Assembly: GCA_942491485.1 (NCBI GenBank)
Contig: CALOAX010000017.1
Span: 62,001-126,000 of the forward strand
Source of the DNA: Desulfoluna sp942491485
GTDB taxonomy: Bacteria; Desulfobacterota; Desulfobacteria; Desulfobacterales; Desulfolunaceae
DNA length: 64,000 nt
Reading direction: 5' to 3'
A program made the translations under genes and the position numbers. Shown here piece after piece: positions 8,503 through 17,600 of the stretch. The notes below the pieces were generated by a model. It ran no database searches. It saw only the letters and a program-made list of their open reading frames with translations, and had not been told where the DNA came from. Positions within the stretch are counted from its first letter, which is position 1. The number at the start of each line of letters is the position of its first letter.

Positions 8503-9357
8503 ATGAAACGCGCGAAGTGGGTTTGTTTTATTATGCTGGTGGCTCTTCTGTTGCCTGGGGTTTCAAGTGCAGGGCGATCAAACTGGGCCCTTAACATGGT
8601 GTCCGGTGTCGTTTACATCGCAGGGTTTGAGTACAACTACGACCAGAATATCTACATGACCCGCCACAATGCCCTTCAGCGGAAATTCGGGTTCAACAAC
8701 CTGTATGACAAACTGGCGGCACCCGTTGGCATGGCCATTGATGTGGAGCCGGTTCGATTTGAGTTCGAGGGCCAGAAGTACATGGTTGAGCTCTGGAAGG
8801 GGCAGTACTACTCGTCCATCGGCGCAGAGATCGGGTTTTACGTCGGAACGGAGCTGAATATATATGGAGACGCCCACTACCGCTGTGCCAACCCCGATGA
8901 GGAGCTGGATATTGCCTTCACCCTGGAAAATGACGAGACCCAGGAGTATGCGGTCAGTGGCAAGCACTGGTGGCTGACAGGCTTCAAACCCGGGGTGTTC
9001 GGAAGGCCCGAAGACCTTGTGCTTAAGAACATTGAAATTATTTTCAAGTCTGAGGCCATGGCAGAAGCGTTTGAAGATGAGCTCTATCGGCTTGGTTACG
9101 ATGGGTCGATTGATGATGTGTGGCGCGATGGTGACACCGTCGGGTTTATTTTCTCCACACCCAAAACCGAGCAGCCCTGGGAACCAGATCAGATGGAGGT
9201 TGTCCTGCGGGCCAACAGAGGGCTCGTTGACGTGCTGAAGCGGTTTCAGTGGGCCTTCGATCTTGAGGACTTCAGCCCTGAGAGCATTGCAGAGGTCATT
9301 GATAAACGGTTTTGGAGCGGGATGTATCTGTTCTTTAAGTTCCGCAAGACGTTTTAA
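8503..9357 (+). CDS. Exported DUF4474 domain protein
   Basis: A 284-residue exported protein. Residues 1-23 are a signal peptide ending LPGVSSA. The body matches the DUF4474 pattern: FNNLYDKLAAPVGMAIDVEPVRFEF, then WKGQYYSSIGAEIGFY (75-105), then KHWWLTGFKPGVFGRPEDLVLKNIEIIFKSEAMAEAFEDEL (155-195). The C-terminal 80 residues are less typical and may be lineage-specific. No catalytic residues are known for the family. It is expected in the periplasm or secreted. The start is preceded by GGGGGAGGGGG-type purine sequence. It has no close operon partner. Confidence 0.8.
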   Translation: MKRAKWVCFIMLVALLLPGVSSAGRSNWALNMVSGVVYIAGFEYNYDQNIYMTRHNALQRKFGFNNLYDKLAAPVGMAIDVEPVRFEFEGQKYMVELWKGQYYSSIGAEIGFYVGTELNIYGDAHYRCANPDEELDIAFTLENDETQEYAVSGKHWWLTGFKPGVFGRPEDLVLKNIEIIFKSEAMAEAFEDELYRLGYDGSIDDVWRDGDTVGFIFSTPKTEQPWEPDQMEVVLRANRGLVDVLKRFQWAFDLEDFSPESIAEVIDKRFWSGMYLFFKFRKTF

Positions 9358-9380
9358 TGTTTTTGGTTACGATTCACCTT

Positions 9381-9475
9381 GCTTCCGGTGGGCAGGGGCT
9401 GAGCCCCTGCACCCCAGGTTCGCAAATGCTCCGGGGCTTCTCCCCTCCACATTTGCTTACGGGCTTCGCCCGTGG
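9381..9475 (+). repeat. Family A element, GGGGCTGAGCCCC variant
   Basis: GCTTCCGGTGGGCAGGGGCT with a CAGGGGCTGAGCCCCTG hairpin, then a module-2 palindrome GCAAATG...CATTTGC, then the ACGGGCTTCGCCCGT hairpin. A family C half-copy with CTTCGTGTTCTTCGTGGTTA follows at 9494-9541. Confidence 0.8.
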
Positions 9476-9493
9476 ATAACGACTTGGGATAGT

Positions 9494-9541
9494 CTCCATT
9501 CTTCGTGTAGCCCGAAGGGCGCTTCGTGTTCTTCGTGGTTA
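9494..9541 (+). repeat. Family C element, short form
   Basis: CTTCGTGTAGCCCGAAGGGC and GCTTCGTGTTCTTCGTGGTT. The same arrangement occurs at 48229 and 51766, each time directly after a family A ACGGGC..GCCCGT-type hairpin. Confidence 0.65.
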
Positions 9542-9608
9542 ATAACAAGCTGTTGAAGAATGAAGTATGAGGACCTGGCCGCCGGGTGCACGCTTTTATG
9601 GAGGTCAC

Positions 9609-10136
9609 ATGATATTGGACCGCATTTTACCCGACTGGACCGTCCGGGAAATCCATGAAACAACCATCGACACCAGCCGTGATGTGCTTTGGGAGGCGGT
9701 GCGGCATTTGGATTTCAGCGCGTCGTGGCTGACGCGGATCCTTTTTGGGCTTCGCGGAATTGATCGTGTGGGGTTGACGCTTCAGGACATGGTGAAGGAC
9801 GGGCCGTTTCGGGTGTTTGCCGAGGAATCGGGTTTTGAACTGGTTATGGGGTTGGTCTGCAACACGAAGATGGTGCCGGTGCCCATGGAGACCCTTGAAG
9901 ATTTTCAGGGGTATGTGGGTGACGGGGTGAGCCGGATGGCCTGGAATTTTACTGTGGAAGAGAGGGTTGGGGGCCTTTGCCTTCGGACCGAGACCCGTGT
10001 GCAGTGCATGGGGCCGAAGAGTCGGCGGTGGTTTTTGCCGTATTGGACGGTCATCCGCCCCTTCAGCGGGTTGATTCGTCGGGAGATGTTGCGGTTGGCC
10101 AAAAAGCAGGCCATGAAAACAGGTGATAGGGGATAG
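9609..10136 (+). CDS. SRPBCC (START-like) family protein
   Basis: The chosen start, ATG 9609, has GGAGG four nt upstream; an in-frame ATG at 9567 would add 14 unlikely residues. The 175-residue protein reads like a SRPBCC domain: TTIDTSRDVLWEAVRHLDFSASWLTRILFGLRGI, then FRVFAEESGFELVMGLV, then MAWNFTVEERVGGLCLRTETRV and the C-terminal FLPYWTVIRPFSGLIRREMLRLAKKQA helix. This group binds hydrophobic ligands in other proteins, but no ligand can be assigned here. No signal peptide or membrane segment is seen. It stands alone. Confidence 0.75.
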   Translation: MILDRILPDWTVREIHETTIDTSRDVLWEAVRHLDFSASWLTRILFGLRGIDRVGLTLQDMVKDGPFRVFAEESGFELVMGLVCNTKMVPVPMETLEDFQGYVGDGVSRMAWNFTVEERVGGLCLRTETRVQCMGPKSRRWFLPYWTVIRPFSGLIRREMLRLAKKQAMKTGDRG

Positions 10137-10215
10137 TGGTGGGGAGTTCGTCTCTCATCCCTTTTGTTTGTGTCCATGCAGCACTCCAGGTTGTGATATC
10201 CCCTTTCTATAGACC

Positions 10216-10246
10216 GGAGAAGCTCGGGGATTACCCGAGCCTCTCC
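10216..10246 (+). terminator. Hairpin, possible terminator after SRPBCC gene
   Basis: Arms GGAGAAGCTCGGG (10216-10228) and CCCGAGCCTCTCC (10234-10246) pair with one mismatch around GATTA. There is no T-run, so factor-independent termination is uncertain. Nothing else was identified in the gap 10137-10470. Confidence 0.4.
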
Positions 10247-10470
10247 TGAGTTCCTGATTCCTCATCACATCGGTCGTTCTTTATCGACAGGGGGGAATCG
10301 CGTATGCTAAAAATCCTTCGTATTTACTGGCAGTCTTAATCCCTTTACAACATGGCTTAAAAAATTCGCCCGCATGATGAATGGGAGCCGCCGAATGTCC
10401 GGTTCCCCTTGTGTCTGAGGCGACACCCCATTTTTGGTTCTTAGATCAACTACATGACAAGGAGAGACTT

Positions 10471-10785
10471 ATGACTGAGTTCAACAGTGTCACAATCATT
10501 AAAAAAGCAAACATTTACTTTGAAGGAAAGGTGACCAGCCGTGCCGTTATCTTCCCGGATGGTTCGCGAAAGACTCTTGGTATTATGCTTCCCGGAGAAT
10601 ACGAGTTCGGCACGGAGGCAGAAGAGCTCATGGAGATTATGGCCGGAGAGCTCGAAGTGTCTCTGCCTCAGGAAGAAGGGTGGCGAACCGTGAAAGCGGG
10701 TGAGTCCTTTCAGGTTCCGGCCAACGCCAAGTTCGGTTTGAAGGTCATTGAGGTCACCGATTACTGCTGTTCTTACATCGCGTGA
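10471..10785 (+). CDS. ppnP: Pyrimidine/purine nucleoside phosphorylase (cupin-like)
   Basis: A 104-residue PpnP/YaiE (DUF1255) protein that splits nucleosides with phosphate into base and ribose-1-phosphate. Family signatures are NVTIIKKANIYFEGKVTSRAVIF-like N-terminus, DGSRKTLGIMLPGEYEFGT, AEELMEIMAGELEV, and the ending GESFQVPANAKFGLKVIEVTDYCCSYI. The start at 10471 follows AAGGAGAG by 5-7 nt; a longer frame back to 10381 has no support. It is a short single-domain cytoplasmic enzyme and normally a dimer. No operon partner is nearby. Confidence 0.93.
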   Translation: MTEFNSVTIIKKANIYFEGKVTSRAVIFPDGSRKTLGIMLPGEYEFGTEAEELMEIMAGELEVSLPQEEGWRTVKAGESFQVPANAKFGLKVIEVTDYCCSYIA

Positions 10786-10973
10786 TACACAGCGGCCGGG
10801 GGAGATCCGGGCAGTGAGTGTCGGGCAAAAAAGAAGGCCATAAATGCAGATAACAGGTCGGTCATGGTTTGCATTGGCTTTGCCCTAAGGCTCATTGTAA
10901 ACGAATAGATGGGCCTTGATGAATGGCAACCTTTGGCGTTCTGGCACAAGAAGGGGCTTAGGAACCACGAAGA

Positions 10974-11100
10974 TCACGAAGAAAAAAGAGCGATAGCTCA
11001 CTTTTGCAGCGAAGCCGCCTTCGTGCTCTTCGTGGTAGAACTCTATCCTGTCATTTGGTTTGAAGCTACCATCAATCTGGAGGCAGTGGGCGGAGATGAA
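10974..11100 (+). repeat. Family C element, long form
   Basis: ACCACGAAGATCACGAAG at the left, an internal GCAGCGAAGCCGCC segment, CTTCGTGGTAGAA, then the shared tail CCTGTCATTTGGTTTGAAG. It matches 2524-2667 along its length. ORFs of 89-174 codons on both strands across 10885-11584 owe their length to this repeat. Confidence 0.7.
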
Positions 11101-11145
11101 TTTTGTTTCTTTCATCCTGTCAGAAGCAAGGTCTTTTACCCATCC

Positions 11146-11179
11146 TGCTTTCAAGGTGACTCACCTTGCCGCCGGAGGC
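11146..11179 (-). repeat. Family A first module only
   Basis: TGCTTTCAAGGTGACTCACC followed by TTGCCGCCGGAGGC: the hairpin module without the module-2 palindrome. Confidence 0.8.
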
Positions 11180-11295
11180 AGCTTTTGTCTTCAATACCCC
11201 CGAAAGATAGAGGCTCAAGTAACCCCGCATCACACCGGCATCTGTACCGGCGCCGGATTCGGAGACCATGGCCCAGAAGCTCTGGAACGCTCGGT

Positions 11296-11374
11296 GAATG
11301 GGTGCCTTGGGATGCTTAAGGGCATCTCTCCGGTGGAGGCTTTTGATCTGGATACGTATCTGGGGAGGTGGTTT
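11296..11374 (+). pseudogene. Fragment of a Blc-type lipocalin gene
   Basis: This stretch encodes CLGMLKGISPVEAFDLDTYL followed by GRWF, nearly the same as the lipobox-to-GRWF start of the intact lipocalin at 13065 (CLGMPKGISPVEDFDLDKYL, GRWF). The DNA identity over about 79 bp is high, with scattered substitutions. Homology stops after GRWF and upstream of the lipobox, so no signal peptide or barrel remains. It is a remnant of a duplicated lipocalin, flanked on the left by family A and C repeats. The rest of the gap to 11671 shows no gene. Confidence 0.85.
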
Positions 11375-11671
11375 TCCGATGAATCATCCGACGTGGGGTT
11401 GTTTTATTACGATCGTTACATATCCGGGGGCCGTGGCTGGGCTATTCATAAATGGATGGTGGATTGCGAATTATTCTTGACCGGTTGGTGTCGTTATGAG
11501 AAGTTTTTATCTGTTATGATACTTGAATTATTGTTTATTTGTATTGGGTTGGATGGCTCGGATAAAAAGGCCGCGGGCGAATGAACTATAAGCGGAATCC
11601 GGGCTGCCGGAGGGATGCGCTGATCGGTTATCGGACGAATTTCTTATAATCATCACCCGGAGGATCGTCTT

Positions 11672-11941
11672 ATGAAACGTTCTATTCTGAAAGTGATTGT
11701 TACTGTTATCGTTTTGGTCGCCTTGCCTGTGTTTTCCTTGGCCGTCAAAGAAGACACATCTCGATGCAGATGTTGGTACGAAGGGTATGATGCAAACACA
11801 GCCGGGCACTCTTTTGAAGGGGACGGTCCTGGAGGATCAAAGGATGATTGCGATCTTCTCGGGCAGAAAATCGAATGGGAGGACGGCTGGTACTCGGCAG
11901 AAGCTGAGGAATCCAGGAAATGTCCCTACAAAACGCGTTGA
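11672..11941 (+). CDS. Small exported cysteine-containing protein
   Basis: An 89-residue protein of unknown function. Residues 1-24 are a signal peptide (KRSILKVIVTVIVLVALPVFSLA). The mature part carries four cysteines (32, 34, 60, 84), which could form two disulfides in the periplasm, and is acidic with DGPGGSKDDCDLLGQKIEWEDG in its centre. CCGGAGGATCG upstream gives a strong ribosome binding site. It stands between a lipocalin fragment and a terminator-like hairpin. I do not recognise a family. Confidence 0.7.
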   Translation: MKRSILKVIVTVIVLVALPVFSLAVKEDTSRCRCWYEGYDANTAGHSFEGDGPGGSKDDCDLLGQKIEWEDGWYSAEAEESRKCPYKTR

Positions 11942-12014
11942 TTGCGAGGTGGGGTACAACCATTCTTCATTCGTCAGTCTGCCTTCGACGGATCGGCTCT
12001 TTTTAGTCACCGCA

Positions 12015-12045
12015 AAGAAGCCTTGAACCTTGTTCAAGGCTTCTT
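12015..12045. terminator. Hairpin terminator between converging genes
   Basis: Perfect 14-bp arms AAGAAGCCTTGAAC and GTTCAAGGCTTCTT around CTT. It lies between the small exported gene (plus) and the pentapeptide gene (minus), so it can serve either. The T-tract is short (ATTTTT a few bases later on plus). Confidence 0.65.
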
Positions 12046-12144
12046 ATGATTTTTGGCAGACTGATATCAGTGCCGGGCGGCGGATGCAATGACGCAGGTG
12101 GCGTCGTCGGCGTCTGTCTCGTCTGGATTTGTTGCGAAGATTAT

Positions 12145-12993
12145 CTATTCATACTCCATGGATGCCGTTGACTCGATGACGTCGCCGGTTTTGATCCAGC
12201 GCCTCCAGGTGGTGATATCACTTTTTCCTGGCCAGAAGTGGGGGCGTTTTAAGTGTGTCGGCAGGATCGTTGAATCCGCTCCGAAAAAGGTGTCCAATTG
12301 CTTTTGGGCAAGCCCTGTAACCTGGCTCATCCGGGCATGTGAAATCCAGCATTTGTCAAAGGTGCAGCTACCCATATCTGCAGCGCCAAAATCAACGGCG
12401 CACAGTTCCACCTCAATAAACCTGCAATTCTGAAACGTGACGTTATCAAAGCAGGTATCTCTCAGGGACACCCCTTCAAACGTGCAATCTTTATAGCTCG
12501 CCCCTTCCAGATGGCATTCACTGAAATTAACCCGGTCAAATCGGCATCCGGTGAATGTGCAATCGTTTAAGTTTGCGTCATGCATCGCGACCGACTCAAA
12601 GTGGCAGTCATTGAAAACCCCACCCATAAAAATAGACTCAGACAATCTGGCCTCTTTCACATTGACAGAACTGAGTTCCAGCATCGGGAGAGCCGCACCC
12701 TCAAGGTTTGGCTTGAGACGGGGGATTGTGCCGGCGTGTTCAAAGTAGAACCGGGCCAGCCTTAACAGGCAGGTGCGCTCATCGGCAAATGATACCGGCA
12801 GCATATCATCGGGCACAAAGGTATAGTTTCCCGTGTAGTCAATGTCCAATGGCGGGTTCGCTGATTCAAAATCAAGGTCGAAATAATCCTCCAGGTAATC
12901 GGCGCTCTGGAACGCCGGAGAGGCTTTTAAATACAAGGCGATGGACTTGAACAGCCCTGCGTCACCCGACACGATTTCAATATCTGATACCAT
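12145..12993 (-). CDS. Pentapeptide-repeat protein
   Basis: A 282-residue protein. Residues about 110-230 consist of pentapeptide repeats of the A(D/N)LXX type with many C/F centres, for example FNDCHFESVAMHDANLNDCT, FTGCRFDRVNF and FEGVSLRDTCFDNVTFQNCR, predicting a right-handed quadrilateral beta-helix. The N-terminal 100 residues are helical and unassigned. The C-terminus LDTFFGADSTILPTHLKRP resembles the LP-LKRP-W endings common in pentapeptide proteins. No signal peptide is seen. The molecular role is unknown. It diverges from the lipocalin gene across 71 bp. Confidence 0.88.
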   Translation of the reverse strand: MVSDIEIVSGDAGLFKSIALYLKASPAFQSADYLEDYFDLDFESANPPLDIDYTGNYTFVPDDMLPVSFADERTCLLRLARFYFEHAGTIPRLKPNLEGAALPMLELSSVNVKEARLSESIFMGGVFNDCHFESVAMHDANLNDCTFTGCRFDRVNFSECHLEGASYKDCTFEGVSLRDTCFDNVTFQNCRFIEVELCAVDFGAADMGSCTFDKCWISHARMSQVTGLAQKQLDTFFGADSTILPTHLKRPHFWPGKSDITTWRRWIKTGDVIESTASMEYE

Positions 12994-13064
12994 CCGTACA
13001 CACGCTTCAAGTGACTTGGTATTGTTATCACCATTGATGACGCGTAGATCGACAAGGAGATACC

Positions 13065-13583
13065 ATGCAAAAAACAGTGCTTGTTCTGGCTTGCTTGATT
13101 CTGAGTGGGTGCCTTGGGATGCCCAAGGGCATCTCCCCGGTGGAGGATTTTGACCTGGATAAGTATCTGGGGAGGTGGTTTGAAATTGCGCGATTGGACC
13201 ACTCCTTTGAGCGGGGACTTGAGAAGGTGACGGCGGACTACTCGTTGCGGGGCGATGGCGGAGTGGCGGTTATAAATCGAGGGTTCTCACCTGAGGACAA
13301 GGAGTGGCGTGAGGCAATCGGAAAAGCGTATTTCGTGAACAGCCCCGACGAGGGCTATCTGAAAGTCTCCTTTTTTGGCCCGTTTTACGGATCGTATGTC
13401 GTCTTTGACATAGACAAAGAGGGGTATCAATACGCCTTTGTCTCAGGCCCTGACTTGTCCTATCTCTGGCTTTTGGCACGGACGCCCGAGGTCTCTGATG
13501 ATGTCATGGCCGCGTTCATCGACAGGGCCTCTGCGTTGGGTTTTGACACCGGGGCATTGATTCTGGTGAATCAAACACAGTAA
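13065..13583 (+). CDS. blc: Blc-type lipocalin, outer-membrane lipoprotein
   Basis: A 172-residue lipoprotein: signal peptide with lipobox LSGC (Cys16), then the lipocalin signature GRWFEIARLDHSFERG, the mid-barrel VTADYSLRGDGGVAVINRGF, KEWREAIGKAYFVN, LKVSFFGPFYGSYVVFDID, YAFVSGPDLSYLWLLARTP and a C-terminal helix. Bacterial Blc proteins bind lysophospholipids or fatty acids at the outer membrane. It corresponds to the expected length. A truncated copy of its 5' region lies at 11296-11374, showing past duplication. It diverges from the pentapeptide gene. Confidence 0.93.
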   Translation: MQKTVLVLACLILSGCLGMPKGISPVEDFDLDKYLGRWFEIARLDHSFERGLEKVTADYSLRGDGGVAVINRGFSPEDKEWREAIGKAYFVNSPDEGYLKVSFFGPFYGSYVVFDIDKEGYQYAFVSGPDLSYLWLLARTPEVSDDVMAAFIDRASALGFDTGALILVNQTQ

Positions 13584-13625
13584 TTGGGGACCGGTTTGAT
13601 TCGTCCCCGAAAGCAACAAAGCCCT

Positions 13626-14591
13626 TCAGAGGTGGTTTGCAGGGCATTGTTTGCATGAACTTCGGCTCTCCACATGGCAGTTTACCTCTCCATCATTCCA
13701 TACCGCCTGGCGTCGTCCATTTTCCTTGGCTGTGTAGAGCATGGTATCCGCGGTTTCGAAAAGGAGGCCTTTGCTCTGGTTTTGAGACGGAACGACGGTG
13801 GCGCCGCCGATGCTCACGGTGAGCCATTGGGATACGGTTGAACTGCAATGATCTATCTGCTCGTCCTCAATGGCTTTGCAGATTGTTTCTGCGACGCTTC
13901 TCGCCCCTTGTGCATCGGTTCTCGGCATGAGGATAACAAACTCTTCGCCACCGTAACGGGCAGTAAAATCGGAAGGCCGCTTCAGTTTTCTGGTTATGGT
14001 TTTGGCCACGGCTTTCAATGTTTTGTCCCCTTTGCCGTGGCCGTAGGTGTCGTTGTACTGCTTGAAATAGTCCACATCCAGAATCCCGAGAGAGAGAGGG
14101 TCCTGGTTGCGCATGGCTCGCTGCCACTCCAGGGTGAACCGTTCATCGAAACTCCGGTGATTGGGGATTTCCGTCAATCCGTCGAGGAGGGCGATGCGTT
14201 CCAGCAGCTTGCGCTGCCTCATGATTTTGAGGTGGATTTTCACCCTGGCCAGAACAATGGCCGGGTGAAAGGGTTTGGCAATATAATCCACGGCTCCGAG
14301 AAGCAACCCTTTCTCCTCATCCTCTTCTCCCTTTAAGCCTGTGATGAAGATGACCGGCACCTCCCGGGTGGCTGGGTTCATTTTCAATGCTTTTAACACC
14401 TGGTAGCCGTCCATTTCGGGCATCATGATATCCAGGAGGATGAGGTCGGGCGCCTGCTTGGCTGCTCGTTCCAGGGCCTGCTCGCCGTTTTTGGCCAGGA
14501 TGACCGTGTAATCCGCTTTCAGAAGCTCTGCAAGGACGGTCAGGTTAAACCGCTCGTCGTCCACCACCAAAATTCGCTGCTTTATACTCAT
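13626..14591 (-). CDS. Response regulator with GGDEF domain (diguanylate cyclase)
   Basis: A 321-residue two-domain output protein. A receiver domain spans residues 1-125 with Asp54 (LLLDIMMPEMDG) as phosphorylation site and Lys106 in the AKPF motif. A GGDEF domain spans 150-310 with an intact GGEEF active site at 214-218, so c-di-GMP synthesis is expected. RPSD at 205-208, exactly five residues before GGEEF, is the RxxD product-inhibition site. The start at 14591 has AGGAG about 10 nt upstream; a longer frame to 14642 overlaps the kinase. It follows the two hybrid kinases on the same strand and is the likely output of that pathway. Confidence 0.93.
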   Translation of the reverse strand: MSIKQRILVVDDERFNLTVLAELLKADYTVILAKNGEQALERAAKQAPDLILLDIMMPEMDGYQVLKALKMNPATREVPVIFITGLKGEEDEEKGLLLGAVDYIAKPFHPAIVLARVKIHLKIMRQRKLLERIALLDGLTEIPNHRSFDERFTLEWQRAMRNQDPLSLGILDVDYFKQYNDTYGHGKGDKTLKAVAKTITRKLKRPSDFTARYGGEEFVILMPRTDAQGARSVAETICKAIEDEQIDHCSSTVSQWLTVSIGGATVVPSQNQSKGLLFETADTMLYTAKENGRRQAVWNDGEVNCHVESRSSCKQCPANHL

Positions 14592-14613
14592 GCTTGGGTC
14601 TCCTGTGACTGCC

Positions 14614-17600
14614 TCAGGCAACGGTTTCTTGAATCGCTTCAAGGGTCTCTAACGCCTTGTCGTACTCGATCATTTGAATCTGGCCGATCATGGTCTCCAC
14701 CGCCTCTTTGGTTTCTAAAAGCGTCAGGGTTTCCCGTATGCGGGGAACCATGTCTTCGACCTCGCAGCTGCCTTCCTCCAGTCCCGTCGCAAGTTGGCTT
14801 ATGAGTTCATGGGCCTTGGTTCTTGAGAACGCCTCGGGGGATGCCATGGTTGGGGAGACCCCTTTAATTGCAAGCGGGCGGAGCTCCGTCATTACCCCTT
14901 GAAAGGCCAGAGAGAAGTCGTTGAAGGCACGTGCCGTTTTTTGCGCATCGCCTCTTCTGAATTGATGTTCCAGGTTTGCAGCGGTCGCATGGAGCACGGT
15001 GGCACCGAGGGTGCCGGCCACACCCTTGATTGTGTGAAGGGCCCTTATGGCCCCTCTATGTTCATGACGGGCCATCTCCAGCATCTCCCGTTCTATCTCT
15101 TCTTTGGTTCCGCAGTGGTCGTGGTAAACGTCCATCAGAAGTTTTTTGAACAATGTCCGGTTGCCCCCGACGTTTTTGATTCCCTGATTTTGATTGATGG
15201 TCGTAAGGCTTGGCAGGGAATCCTCTGGTTGAGGGGGGACGGGTTCCTCACAGGGCTCCGGCACAGGCCGGCATCCCGGTTTGATCCAGTGCATCAGGGC
15301 ATCCATCAATTTATCCATGTCGATGGGTTTGGTCAGGTGCTCGTTCATGCCTGCGTCCAGGCTTTTCTCCCTGTCTCCGGCAATGGCATGGGCGGTCATG
15401 GCAACGATGGGAACCTGGTCATATTCAGGCATGCTGCGGAGCCTCCGTGTGGTTTCCAAGCCATCAAGCTTTGGCATCTGGATGTCCATGAGGACCAGGT
15501 CGTACTCTTTTTCAGCCATGGCCGCCAAAGCCTCGAGGCCGTTTTTCACCGTATCCACGTTGAGACCGGCCAGGGTCAGAAATTCCCTGGCCACCAGCTG
15601 GTTGATGGGGTTGTCTTCTGCCACGAGCACCACGGCCCCGGCAATGGACGCCAGGCGGTCCTGCCGGGGAGCCAGGGGCTGTTGATCCCTTTGACGGGGC
15701 CCCCGGTTGAAAACCATGGTGATGGCATCAAAAAGCACCGAGGGGTTGACCGGTTTGGAGATGAACCCGTTAACAAGAGATTCCAGGGACTCCTCATGCA
15801 GCTCTTCCTGATCGTGGGGGGTCACCAGGAGGATGACGGGCCTTTTTGATGTGCCATACCGCTGATTGATTTGGTGAAGGGTGCCGATGCCGTCAAGACC
15901 AGGCATCTTCATGTCCAGCACCATCAGGTCGAAATGGCTCTCACCCTCGGCTGATTCCTCAAGACGGCGGAGTGCCGCTTCACCGGATTCCACCGCTGTG
16001 ACATCAAAGGCGAAGGATGCGAGCATGGTGCAGAGAGCACGTCGGGCCGTCTCGTTGTCGTCCACAACCAGTACCCTGAGCCCCATGGGAACGGTTGCCT
16101 CAATAGGGGAGGGATGGGGGTCGGACAGGGAGAACCGTCCTGTGAAATGAAAATTGCTCCCCTGGCCGGGGGCGCTTTCAATCTCAATGGCGCCGCCCAT
16201 CATTCCCACCAGGTGGTTCGATATGGAAAGGCCCAGGCCGGTGCCGCCGAATTTGCGGGTGGTGGATTCGTCCGCCTGGGTAAAGGGCTGGAACAGGGCC
16301 TCTATTTGTTTTTCGGAGAGCCCCATTCCCGTGTCGGATACGGAGAAAGAGAGGGTGGCCTCGGAGTCCGCCATTTCCCGGACCGTGACACCGATGACGA
16401 TCTCCCCGTGTGTGGTGAACTTCACCGCATTGCCGGTGATGTTGACCAAGGCCTGAGTCAGGCGCAAGGGGTCCCCAACCAGGTGCCTGGGAACATCCGG
16501 GGCAATGGAGAAGACCATTTCCAGGCCTTTTTCTTCCGCTTTGAAAGCGACCATGGTGGCCACGGAGTCAAAGACTTCATCGAGGTTGAAGGCGATGCTT
16601 TCCAGGGAGAGTTTGCCCGCTTCCACCTTGGAAAAATCGAGGATATCGTTGATGATGCCGAGCAGGGAATCGGCCGAGGACTTTATTTTTCCGATGTAGT
16701 CCCGTTGTTTGCCGGTGAGCTCTGTTCTGAGGGCAAGGCTGGCCAGGCCAATGACGGCGTTCATGGGGGTGCGGATTTCGTGGCTCATTCGGGCCAGGAA
16801 ATTGCTTTTGGCATGGTTGGCGGCCCAGGCCCCATCCTCCACCGCTTTTCGCTCGCTGATGTCGATGATGATCCCCCGCACGCCTGCAAAGGTTCCCTTT
16901 TGAATGATGGCGGTGGAATAGCTGATCACCGGGATAATATCACCGCTGGCGGTGACGTAGTCGTACTCCCGCGGTGTCCTTTTTTTTTCGGCGAAGTCCT
17001 TCGAAAAATCGTTGCGGGCTCTGCTTTGGCTTTCCGGGGTGAGAAAGTCCATGAGTTTTAAGGTGCCCAGGTCTTTTTCCGTGCAGCCGGACATGTGGAA
17101 CCCGTATTTGTTCGTATAGGTAATGGTCCCCTTGGCGTCGGCTTCATAAATCAGTTGGGGCAGGAGGTCGGCAAGGTCCTTGAACCGTCTGTTGCTTTCG
17201 CGAAGCGCAGCTTCCACCTGACGCCGCTCTTCCATTTCATGGCTCAGGTTCCGGTTTATCCGGGACAGCTTCCAGCTCCAGATAAGCCCCGCGCCGGATA
17301 TCAGGATAAATCCGGTGAGGAGTTTCCAAAGCGACGCGTAGTCGAAGCCTTTCTCATAGTGAACGTCCAGCCATTTGCGGTAGATGGCCCGGTGGTCTTC
17401 TTCGCTCATGGAGGCCAGCACCTTGTTGATGATCGTCACAGCCGGAGAGGATTCAGGGGTGATTCCTATTCTGTGGTCGAACTCAAATTCCGTGGCCCCG
17501 GCGATTTTCAGGTTGGTCATGCCCAGCCTCTGAAGGTTTTCAATGGCCACGGCCAGGTGCCCCACAAAGGCGAACACCTCCCCGTTTGATACCTTGATCA

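Noticed and set aside
10885..11584. Overlapping ORFs of 89-174 codons on both strands
   Set aside because: They are produced by family A and C repeats; only the lipocalin-like stretch at 11296-11374 has real homology.
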